NCBI RefSeq assembly: GCF_047511655.1
Contig: NC_133395.1
Location: 69,721,910 to 69,785,909 of the forward strand
Length of the DNA stretch: 64,000 bases
Source: Castor canadensis
Lineage: Eukaryota; Chordata; Mammalia; Rodentia; Castoridae
Direction: 5' to 3'
In this document: positions 12,201 through 24,200 of the stretch, piece after piece
Numbering within the stretch: position 1 is the first letter of the stretch
Layout: each line of letters starts with the position of its first letter
Position numbers and translations under genes: made by a program
Notes under the pieces: generated by a model
What the model was told of the DNA's origin: nothing
Databases searched by the model: none
The model's input: only the letters and a program-made list of their open reading frames with translations

Positions 12201-15200
12201 ATCTTTTTAATATATGCACTCATGGCTATAAACTTTCCTCTCAAGACTGCCTTAGCTGTGTCCCATAGGTTCCGGTAGGTTGTGTTTTCATTTTCATTGA
12301 CTTCCAGGAACTTTTTAATTTCCTCTTTTATTGCATCGATGATCCATTCTTCATTAAGTAATGAGTTATTTAGTTTCCAGCTGTTTGCATGCTTTTTGTC
12401 TTTACTTTTGTTGTTGAGTTCTACTTTTACTGCATTGTGGCCAGATAGTATGCACGGTATTATTTCTATTTTCTTATATTTGCTGAGGCTTGCTTTGTGC
12501 CCTAGGATATGATCTATTTTGGAGAAAGTTCCATGGGCTGCTGAGAAGAATGTATATTGTGTAGAGGTTGGATGAAATGTTCTGTAGACATCTACTAGGT
12601 CCATTTGATCTGTTGCATATTTTAGACCTTGGATTTCTTTATTGAGTTTTTGTTTGGATGACCTATCTATTGATGATAATGGGGTGTTAAAGTCTCCTAC
12701 AACCACTGTGTTGGCGTTTATATATGCTTTTAGGTCTTTCAGGGTATGTTTGATGAAATTGGGTGCGTTGACATTGGGTGCGTACAGATTGATGATTATT
12801 ATTTCCTTTTGGTCTATTTCCCCTTTTATTAGTATGGAATGTCCTTCTTTATCTCGTTTGATCAATGTAGGTTTGAAGTCTACTTTGTCAGAGATAAGTA
12901 TTGCTACTCCTGCCCGTTTTCGGGGGCCATTGGCTTGGTAAATCTTCTTACAGCCTTTCATCCTAAGCCTATGCTTATTTCTGTCGGTGAGATGAGTCTC
13001 CTGTAAGCAACAAATTGTTGGATCTTCTTTTTTAATCCATTTTGTCAAACGGTGTCTTTTGATGGGTGAATTAAGTCCATTAACATTAAGCGTTAGTACT
13101 GATAGGTATGTGGTGATTCCTGCCATTTAGTTGTCTTAGTTGTTTGAAGGTTTGATTGTGTGTACCTAACTTGATGTTACTCTCTACTGTCTTGCTTTTT
13201 CTTATCCTGTGGTTTGGTGCTGCCTGCCTTTTCATGGTTAAGTTGGGTGTCACTTTCTGTGTGCAGGATCCCTTGCAGAATCTTTTGTAATGGTGGCTTT
13301 GTGGTCACATATTGTTTTAGTTTCTGCTTATCATGGAAGACTTTTATTGCTCCATCTATTTTGAATGATAGCTTTGCTGGGTAGAGTATCCTGGGGTTGA
13401 AGTTATTTTCATTCAGTGCCCGGAAGATCTCACCCCACACTCTTCTTGCTTTTAACGTGTCTGTTGAGAAGTCTGCTGTGATTTTGATGGGTTTACCTTT
13501 GTATGTTACTTGTTTTTTCTCTCTTACAGCCTTCAATATTCTTTCCTTAGTTTCTGAACTTGTTGTTTTAATGATGATATGTCGTGGAGTAGTTCTATTT
13601 TGATCTGGTCTGTTTGGTGTCCTGGAGGCCTCTTGCATTTGTATGGGATATCTTTCTCTAGATTTGGGAAATTTTCCGCTATTATTTTGTTGAATATATT
13701 ACGCATTCCCTTTGCTTGCACCTCTTCTCCTTCTTCGATGCCCATGATTCTCAAGTTTGGTCTTTTGATGGAGTCAGTGAGTTCTTGCATTTTCTTTTCA
13801 CAGGTCTTGAGTTGTTTAATTAATAGTTCTTTGGTTTTTTCCTTTAATTACCATTTCATCTTCAAGTTCTGAGATTCTGTCTTCTGTTTGTTCTATTCTG
13901 CTGGATTGGCCTTCCGTTTTGTTTTGCAGTTCTGTTTCATTCTTTTTTCTGAGGTTTTCCATATCCTGGCAGTTTTCTTCTTTAATGTTGTCTATTTTTG
14001 TCCTGAGTTCATTTATCCGTTTATTCATGGTGTTCTCTTTTTCACTTTGGTGTTTATACAGTGCTTCTATGGTTTCCTTTATTTCTTCTTTTGCTTTTTC
14101 AAATTCTCTATTTTTATTGTCTTGGAATTTCTTGAGTGTCTCCTGTACATTTTGGTTGACCCTGTCCAGTATCATCTCTATAAAATTTTCATTGAGTACT
14201 TGTATGTCTTCTTTTAAATTATTCTTGTGGGCTTCATTGGGTCCTTTGGCATAGTTTATCTTCATTTTGTTGGAGTCTGGATCTGAGTTTCTGTTCTCTT
14301 CATTCCCCTCTGGTTCCTGTACTAATTTTTTGCTGTGGGGAAACTGGTTTCCCTGTTTTTTCTGTCTTCCTGTCATTGTTGTTGGTGTTGTTACTGTCCC
14401 TGTACTTTGTGCAATTAAGTATTTTCTAGCTTGTAATAATAACAGTGGTAATATTTAGAATGGAAGGGTGAGCTGAGATGGAAAGCAAGAAGTTAAAGAA
14501 GGGGGGAGAACAAATATACAGACAAGAGGGAGAAAGCAGAACAAGGTATCAGACAAGAGAGTTTCAAAGGTATAAACAGGGAGTGTTAGTGTACTAATGA
14601 ACAGTAAGCTGAACAGACATTAGACGGAGGATTGAAAATCAAAGATAAAAAAAATAAAAAATAAGTAAATGAAAGAAATATCTATATATAAAATTGAATT
14701 AAAATAAAATGGAAAATAGAAAATTAAAAAAAAAAAAACCAAAAAACTTCCAAGTTTATATGCAATGCAGTTTCAGTCTTAATAATTTGGGTGTCCATCT
14801 CAATCTCCAATCCTGGAGTTGGTGCCTCAGATGTTGTTCTGTAGTTGTCTCATCAAAGGGGATACATAAAGTAGAACAAAACTACACACTCACACACACA
14901 CACACACACACACACAAAGAAAAAAGCCCCACCAAGTGTCCCCAGTTCAAATGCAATACAGTTTCAGTAAGTTTTTCGGCTTGCAGGTGTAATTCGGTTG
15001 TTCTCTCATCAAAGGTAGGGAGAAAAAGAAAAAAAAGCGTCTGGAGACAGTTCTGAGAGTGGTATCTGCAACTGTGGCTTGCCTGCCTGCTGCTCTCAGC
15101 CTGTAGCTGGCGGCGTTATTTATGCAGATCTCTGGGGTGAGCTTAGCACTCACCTGGTCCCACAGGCTTTGTTTGCTCAGAGTTCTCCTGTGCGGGGGAG

Positions 15201-18200
15201 GGGGGCCTCTGCTACAGGCTTTTCCCTTTCCAAGCACTGGGAAAGGCGACACTGCCCCGCGTTGTCAGGCCTGCGTGTTTATTTACAGTTCACGTGGGAA
15301 GTGGGTCTTCCCTCCTCTCACAAGCGTCCCCGCTCCCGGTTGCTGGGCGCGCCCCGCTCCCGCCAGAGCCTCTCCGGCCCGCCCGGCTCGTTTATTTACA
15401 GTCCCGGGAAGGATTCCCTTCCCCCAATCTTCAGCGTTCAGGGCGCCCCACCCTCTTTCCAGCGTGTCTTAACTGTTCTTATTGCTTATTACTCAGTTTC
15501 TCTTTTTTTCCCGGGTGGAGGTCAGTCTGTCCAGGGGGCTATGCTGCTCTGGCCCAGGCTTGTCTGTGGGGGTACTGCGGTACCGCGAAGCTCACCTGGT
15601 CCGCGTCTTCCCAAGCCATATGGGCGCCGGCCACTGGCGGCCCCGGGGGCCTCCTCGGTTCTCCGTTTAACGTGAAGTGGAGATTCTCTGCACCGGCTGG
15701 AGATGTGGAGGGGTCAAAGTTATGCCTTTTCTCAGTGATTATGCCTGCAAAGTGTGTCTCCAGCGTCTCTCCAAGATTTCACTATAGGAGGGTCGCTTTC
15801 TGCTTCCTACCTCTAGCCGCCATCTTGGAATCTCCTACATCATTGATTTTAACTATTTCTTCTTTTTTTTTTTTTTTTTGGCAGAACTAGGGATTGGACT
15901 AAGGGCCTCACACTTTCACTCTTGCTAGGCAGGTGCTCTTCCATTTAAGCTACACACCCCAGTCCTTTTAATTTAGTTTGTTTTCCAGATAGTGTCTGAC
16001 ACTTTTGCCCAGACTGGCCTCTGATGGTAATCCTCTTACTCAAGTAGTTGGGATTACAGTCACTTATCACTATGCCCAACTTGTTTTTGAGATAGGGTCT
16101 TGATAACTTTTTCCCAGGTTGGCTTCTAACCACAATCTTCCTATCTCCACCTTCTGAGTATCTAGGCTTCCATTTTCTTCTTTTTTAACATAAGCATTTA
16201 AAACTAAGTTTTTAAGAAGTATTTTAGTTGTAACTCATAAACTTTAATAAGTTCTCATTATCATTCAGTTCAAAATATTTTCTCCTCTCTCTTGTGAGTT
16301 TCTCTTTTACCAATGACTGCCTCACAGTGTGCACCTCGATTTCCATGTTTGGAGATGTTTCAGGTATAGAACTGTAATTTAGTCACATTGTCATCCCAGG
16401 ACAGACTCTATAAGGTTTCTATCTTTTGATATTTTCTGAGACTTATTTTTGGCCCAGAGTATAGTCTTCCTTGATGAATAATTCATGTGCACTTGAAAAT
16501 AATTATGTTTTTGGTATAGTGTTCAATAAATATTAATTAGATAGAATGAATTGAAAATGCTTTCATATATTATATACTTTTATTGATATTTTTGAAGGAC
16601 TAAATTCTTTAGTGATGATGGCAAATTGGTCTGTTTTTCCCTTTATTCCTGACAGTTTTTGTTTTAGGTATGTGTTTTGAAACTCTGTTTTCCGTGCCTA
16701 GCTTTGTGAAGAATTGACTCATTTATCATTAGAAAATGCTAATGTATTTGTACCAGGACTATTTGTCTTAAAAGCTACTTTGGTATTAGTACAGCTTTCT
16801 TGTGATTTGTGTTTGCATAGTGCTCTTGTAGCTTGTATATGTCTTTATATACTTAGAAAGGCTGCATGTAAGTGACATATAGTTGAATCTTATTTTTATT
16901 TTTATTTATTTATTTTGTGGGTCTGGGAATTGAACCTGGGCATCAAGCATGCTAGACAAGTACTATACTACTGAGCTGTATCTCCAGCTTTTGTTTTTAT
17001 TTTATTTTTAAAATTAATTTTATTTATTTATTTTTTACAGTACTGGAATTTGAACTCAGGGCCTCAAGATTGCCAGGCAGGCACTTGAGCCACTCCACCA
17101 GCACTTGTTTTTTTTTCAGTTTGTTTTCACTAGTCCAGTGTGTTTACTTTTCCCTTTTTCTCTCATTGAGTATTTCTTCTGGACTCATCAAAGATATTCT
17201 AGCATTTCTGTTTATTTGTCCCACAGGAAATTGTACCTGTAACTATTTTTTATTGGTTGCTCTAGGGATCATGATATACATATCCTCAACTGACCATAGT
17301 CCACACTAAATTGATAATATTTCCTTAACATGCAAGCAGTATGTTTCCAAATACCTTCTCCTATTTTTGTTAGTGTCATATATTTTACTTTTATGTATTT
17401 TATCAACCTCATGTTGTTATTAGTTTTTTTGACTCAAAAATTTATTGGCATAAACTAATTTTATACAGGGGTTTCATTTTAATATTTGCATACATGAATC
17501 TAACATACGTTGATGGAAATCACACTGTCTATATTAGTTTTATTTTAAACAGTAGGCTACTGTTCCACTTATCTATCACTGTGTAACAAATTACCCCACA
17601 TTTGCTGGCTTGAAACAACGACGTCTTTGTCACAGATCATAGTTTCGTGGACTATCAGTCTGGGTAGGGCTTGGCTCCATGACTCTTCTCTGCATTGTGT
17701 TAGTTGTGGTCACTCATAGTGTGCAGCCAGCAAGTGGCCTGCAGGAGAGTCTAGCCCAGCTCTGTCCACATGAGGGGTCTCTGAGTGAGGAGGCCACAGG
17801 TTGTACCTTAGGACAGAGTGATGCTGTCTTTCCCCATGGGCACAGCATCTCTACAAGTTCTCCCCTGCAAGCTAGACAGGTGTCTTACAACACTGCTGTG
17901 AGACTGAACTCCTAAGCTAGGTCTTCTGAGGTGCTAGTCCCAGAACTGCCAGACTCACTTCTCCACATATCTTTGCTTAAGGCAGGCTGGGGTCAGCAGA
18001 GATTCAAGGGGAGATTGCTCTTTTTTGAGGAAATGATAATATTCAGTCACGTTAGTCTGTAACTATTATTTTTTAATGAAAATTTTAGATTCCTTTTAAA
18101 GTAAAGAGACACTATTCACCAGGTTATTTCTTTCTCCAGGTTTTGCTTCTGTATTTCCCACTTGGATCTTTTTTTTTTTTCTTTCTGAGGTAGTGAGTTT

Positions 18201-21200
18201 GAACTCTGGGCTTTGTACTTGCCAAGCAAGGGCTCTGCAGCTTGAGCCACACCTCCAGCTCCTTTTGCTTTTTTATTTTACTTTTTAGATAGGGTGTAAC
18301 ATTTTTGCCTGGGCTGGCCTAGATTGCAATCTTCCTACCAATGGCTTCCTGTAGGTTGGAACACAGGCATATACCACCACGCCCAGTTTATCTGTTGGGT
18401 TGAGGTCTTGCTAACTTTTTGCCCTGGCTGGTCTCAAACTTTGATCCTCCCAATCTATTCCTCTGGAGTAGCTGGGATTAAAGGTGTGAGCCACCATGCC
18501 TGGCGTGCCCCCACTTAATCTTGGCTATCATAATTCAGAAAGTACAGACACTGGAAATCTTAGCAACAGATATAAAGTCCTCTAGGTCTGACAAACAAAT
18601 GGATGGTACTGGTTTTTTAAATGTTAACAAAGAAACCTATCCTTTAAGGTATGCTATTGTATTTATCATGTCTTATACTTTTTGCCTCTGTATAAATTCT
18701 GTTTCCATAAGATGTTATTTTCCAACAGCAAATAGTGACAGAGACAGTTTTAGATAAAAGACAACTCCAGGATTTTGACTCCAGCAGACCTACAGGGTAA
18801 GAAAACTAAGGAAATTCTTTAGGATGAAGGAAGGTAATACCAAATGGAAACTTGGATTTCCAGGAAGAACTGAATAATACCAGAAATGATAAATATACAA
18901 GTAAATACTTAAAAGCAAACATTTCCTTTCCATTTATCTAAAATGCTTAAGATGTATAAGTAAAATTTTTTGCATTGTGTTGTGGGGTTTGTTATGTCTG
19001 TAGATGTAACACATGTGACAACCATGGCATAAAGAATGAGTGGGATGCAGCATTAACTCTAAGTAGACCGTGAAAGGTTCAGATGTGCATTGTAATCCAC
19101 AGAGCAACACTAATGAGACATGTAGAAGATATAACTATGAAGCAAGAAGAGAAATTAAAATTGGATTTTTAAGAATATTTGAACAGAAAGCAGGAAAGGA
19201 GGCAAAGAGAACAAAAATAGGACTATAAGAATATATGACAACATAGAATATAGGAAAAATTATTAAAATGATAAATCTTTATCCCACTATGTCCAACTTA
19301 CAGTCAGATATTGTCAGGATAGATAAACAAACAAAAACCAAGATCCAAATATCAGCTGTCTCTAAGAGACAAGCTTTAAATATAAAGTAAATTAGTAGAA
19401 AAACATGCACTGAGAAACAGTAAGTATAAGACCAGATAGGCTATGTTCACATCACATAAAGCAGATTTGAAGACAAATAGCATCATTTGTGGTAAAGAGA
19501 GACATTTCATAATGATATAAGTGTCCAGCTTATCAGAATGATATATAATCACAAATATGATTGTAATCGAGCTTCACAGTATTTATATTAAAATGTACAG
19601 AATTAAAGGGAAAAACCAAAAATTCTGCTACAGTTGTTGGAGATATAACACCTTTCTCTTAGTAATTTATAAAACTAGACACCAAGAAATTAAAAAGTAC
19701 AGAAGATATGAACTTTAGTGACCACCTTGATACAATGGATATTTATGGAATACCCAACAACTGTAGCCAAATGCACCTTCTTCTCATGGGCACATGGGAC
19801 ATTCACTGACACAGACTGTGCTGAGGCTAAGAAATCTCAATATGCTTAAAAAGTTAAATTTATGAAAAACATGTTCCATGATTATAGTGAAATTAAGTTA
19901 GAAATCATTAAGAGTACAATTTAAGAGAAACTAAAAATACTTAGAAATTAAAAAGACACTTCAAAGTGATCCATGAATAAAAGAAAAAATGGTATAAGAA
20001 AAATTGAAAATATTTCAAAGTGAATTATGAGAATAGGATATATCAAAAATTGTGTTATGCAGCTAAAGCAAAACTCAAGGGAAACTCGGTGGCTCTAAAT
20101 GCTTACAATTAGAAAAGGCAAAAGGTCTAAAGTTTAGTGATAAAAGGTTCCATCTTAAGAGGCTATAAAAAAGCAAATTCAAAGTGGGGAGGCTAGATAG
20201 AGAATGAACACGATTTAACAATATCATGAGTGAAAGAAAGCCAATCATCACAAATTCCATAAATATTTAAATATAATATATTTGAAAAATAAATTTTATG
20301 CCAATAAACCCAACAACTTAGATAAAATGGGCAAATTCTTAAACAATTTACTAAAACTGATACCAAAGTAGAAAATCTGAATAGCTTTATAAAATAAATT
20401 GCACTTGCTATCAAATACCTTTTGAAAGAGAAGACTAATGCTTAGATGGCTTTACCAATGAATTCTATGAGGCATTTAAAAAAGTAATTCCAATATGAAA
20501 CATTCTTTTGTTCAAACAAATTGTTAAAGTGGAGAACACTTCCTAACTCTTTTCATGATATAGAAAAAAGTTACAGAAAAAAATTACAGATTAGTATCCC
20601 TCATGAACCTAGACACAAGAATACTAACATAATTTTAGCAAGTTGAATAAGTATTGATAAAGGTCAAAATAAAGATCACATCAAATTTATCCTGAAAAGC
20701 AAGAGTTGTAATGTTTAAAAAAATTGACCAATATAATTAACCACATTTAGCAAAAATGACTATTAATAGATTCAGAAAAATTACCCAAGCTGGGAATGTA
20801 GCCCAGCAATAGAATGTTGTCTAGTTTGTGTTTGGCCCTGAATTTGAACCCAAGCACTATAAAAAAAACCCAAAAAACTTAACATTCAGTATCCTTTCTT
20901 GATAAAACAGAAAAACCCTTTCATCAGTAAATAGATGTGGAAGAGGACCTCCTCAGTCTGTTAAAGGACCTCTATGAAAAACCTATAGGCAACATTTTAC
21001 ATAATGTTGAAATTTTGACTGTGCCTTAAAGAGATTAAGAATACAAGAAGCATGCCTATTCTTACCATTTCTCTCTTCATTAAAGAAACAGTGCTAAGCC
21101 ATTGCAATTAGGCAAGAAAAAGAAACATACAGATTAGAAAGGAAGACACAAAGCCCTTTTACTTATAGATGGCATGATTGCATATAAAGACAACTACAAA

Positions 21201-24200
21201 AAAATGTGCTGAATAGATACCTGACAATTTCTGTTGTTCAGGGTATATAAAGAACCCCTGAAGCTCAATTTTTAAAAAATCTGAATTCCAATTAAAATGT
21301 AGGTAAAATATTTGAACAGATACTTACCTAAGGGAAATACACAAGTACCTAAAAAAAAAAAAAAAAGAAAGAAAAGAAAGAAAAAGTTGCTCCATATGGT
21401 TAGCTGTGAGGTACATGCAAAGTAAAGCATAGTGAGTATCATGACAAATTGTACAGAAAGTCCAAAGTTAAAGTGACTGACAGTATTCAGTATTATCAAA
21501 AGATGTGAAACAAGAAGTTTCATACATTATGGTGGAAGCATGAAATGGTACCACTTTGGTAAAAGTTCTGCCAGTTTTTATAAACTTATAAAATGACACA
21601 TCATTTCTATTCCTAGATAGTTTATCCAAAAGAAAAACATGCATGGACAAAATGATGTACAGAATGACCCAGCAGCTTTATTCAAAATGATCAACAACTG
21701 GCCAAATGTTCATCAATAAGGGATCAGATAAATAAGTTTTAGCACATTTATATTTCAGAGTTTTAATATAGACAGCCACATGGAAAAATCTCAAAAACAT
21801 GCTTAGTGAGAGAAGCTTTATAAAAAACACATGGTATAAGATTTGATTTATAAGCTGTTTGAAAATAGGCAAAAGTAATATGGGATGGGAGAAATGTGGC
21901 TGCCTCTTGTGGGGATGGGAGACTGTAAATGGGTAAGAAATGTAGGGAACTTTGAAGGTTCTGATAATATTGATTAGGGTTTCTGTTGGAAATGTAGGCC
22001 CCAAAAGTGACCACATGGAGAGGAGTGAACTGGCCAAGAGATTCTTTTTTGCCTGATTGGTTAGGATCTTATGGTTCATGCTGATTGGAGGTTGGGGCAG
22101 AAGGAGGATTCAAGCTAGACTTGAGGCAGGACCATGACCCTGGGAAACAGAATCTTAAGTGTGCAGTAAGAACTGAAACCTATCGGTGCCATTATTGCCA
22201 ACAGTTTCCAGGGTCACAGTCCTACCTCAAGTCTAGCTTGAATCCTCCTTCTGCCCCAATAAGGGTATGTGGACTCACCAAGGAATGTCTGGTGTTGGAT
22301 GCAAGTAGGGCAATCAGGAGGATGAGTCCTGGCCAGTCACGTCCTCAGGGTGGTCGTGGGGTGAGTTGGAATGGGGGTCCCACCAGGATAAGTGGGGAGC
22401 CTCCATCCGAATCACGGCACCAAAATGTAAGGAAATATAGGCCCCAAAAGTGATCACATGGAGAGGAGTGATATGGCCAAGTGATTCTTTATTGCTGGGT
22501 GGGAGAGGGAGAGGGAGAGGGAGGGAGGCAGGGAGGGAGGGAGGGAGAGAGAGAGAGAGAACACTGAAACCTATCAGTGCCATTATTGTCAACATTCCTC
22601 CCTTTTTTGTTTGTTAAGGAAGGGGGGCGTTGTGTTCGCTCTGGCTTCTTCGAGCTGGCAAGGGGAGGCATAGGGAGGGTTAGTTGGCAAACAATGTTGG
22701 GGTGCTGAGCCTCATGATGGTGTACACCCAGGCTCCAAAAATGAAGATTTCCTCTTCCCTGAAGTTGATGAAGGTCTCTTGTAGCCATAGGTCATAAAGA
22801 GTCTTGAGCCAATCCTCCGACCTCTGCATGGTGGGTATCAGCCAACTCTCCTCGCATTTTGGAGAGGTTGGTATCCCTGGAGGTACAGCTGGTTAAATTT
22901 TTGATTAGCAATAGCAGACATGTAGTGTGATACAAGGGAGGAAGCTTAAGAATAGGAGAGCAAGAACACAGGCATTAGGATGGGCATTGGCCAGGAGAAC
23001 CACTGTGAAATGTTGTTCCCTAGACAATTTCAAGAGTCCTCCAACTCCAGAGAGACAAATGGGTGGCCATACATTATCTAAGACCCAAATAGGAATATTA
23101 GGAGGACCATAAAAAGGTGTCTGTTCAGGGACTACATAACTGCCAGGAAAGCTGTAAGCTTGGGTTGGGAAATGGAAGATTGGGTTGATGCATTTATGTA
23201 TGTGACCTGTGGGAGGCAGGGGCTTCAGGATTTAAATGTAACACTCTTGGGTAAAAGAGAGCTTTAGCTCATTATTTTGTATAAATTGACACTTTTAACC
23301 TTTTAAGTGTTTGTACCATATTCAGATAACACTGTTACAAGGTGGTCATTTGAGACACATAAGCAAATATGTAAATGAACTCTGATTTAGTAGTACTTAA
23401 AGCTTGACAAGATCAGCAGAAAACACAAATAATTTCTTTGACAAAATCTTTCTCTGTAATGGTTTTTTGTAGATGTTACTCAGAGGAGAACAATATTAAG
23501 ATAACCTTGTTATTTCATAGACATAGAGGATTTGATTTTAGTTTGACATGACCCTAAAAATCTTTTAGGCAACTCTTAGACTACATTCAACTTTAACTTT
23601 ATCACACACTGAAGCTTTTATTATACACTTTTCAAACTTACTCAGACCTTCATACAACATACTAAACCCTTTGATGGTTTGTCCTTATCCTTCCTATTTG
23701 AAACAATCTTTAGGACAAATCCTTCTTTACAAAATCCCTTCTCATCCATAAAACCATTCCTTTTTCCTTTAGCTTCTCAAAAAATACATTTATTACCTAT
23801 CTATATCCTTTCCAGTTGTTTACTTTGTAACTTGTATTTTAAAATTAACTTTTATAAGAATTTTAAATTTATTATAGGGGCTGGAGCAACTAATTAGTAG
23901 CCCTTGTTGTTTTAAGGAATTTATGATAGGCATAAGGACTCATCGTCCCTCAGGCTTGAGGGGATATTGTTTTAAGTGTGGAAACTGTGAGGGATTTTTG
24001 AGTTTTATTTGAATAGGGAGGGCTGTCTTGGCTCACACTACACTCATCTCATCAGTCCACACTGTGGAATCTTCTTGTTCCTGAAGGAGGGGGCAGCAGA
24101 GATAGCTGCCTGGGGGGAGAAGAATTTGAGCTTTTAATTGAGATAGTAAATCCTGTCCCAGCAGGGACACTGGAGTTTTAGGTACTATGAGGAAAGAGTG

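Larger units (their letters stand above)
10434..15835 (-). mobile_element. L1 with intact ends, internally deleted
   Basis: The element is about 5.4 kb, reading right to left. The 5' end at 15835 carries a YY1-type CAAGATGGCGGC block near 15815-15825, then a GC-rich 5' UTR (about 14400-15835), ORF1 (14376-13177), ORF2 (13126-10921) and a 3' UTR with A tail (poly-T at 10431-10438 on the + strand). It is flanked by a 15-bp target duplication, 'tacataattgatttt' (10419-10433) and 'tacatcattgatttt' (15836-15850), with one mismatch. ORF1 is frameshifted and ORF2 lacks the reverse transcriptase core, so it is dead for autonomous movement. It interrupts an older L1 of the same orientation. Confidence 0.93.
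8105..17450 (-). mobile_element. Old L1, antisense to SOHLH2, heavily interrupted
   Basis: Diverged antisense L1 ORF2 text is seen in order. Reverse-transcriptase-proximal sequence lies at 8105-8660, 9006-9180 and 9900-10430; endonuclease-proximal and 5' sequence at 15851-15862, 16170-16890 and 17110-17450. The higher coordinates hold the 5' part, as expected for a minus-strand element. It is split by SINEs and by the younger L1 at 10434-15835. No open frame survives. The ends are approximate. Confidence 0.65.

Noticed and set aside
12003..14458. Many + strand open frames of 60-110 codons.
   Set aside because: They are shadows of L1 ORF1 and ORF2 on the opposite strand.
15079..15890. Several 116-198 codon open frames on the + strand in a CpG-rich block, looking like a CpG-island gene start.
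   Set aside because: The block is the 5' UTR of the antisense L1, bounded by its target duplication. The frames are composition artefacts.
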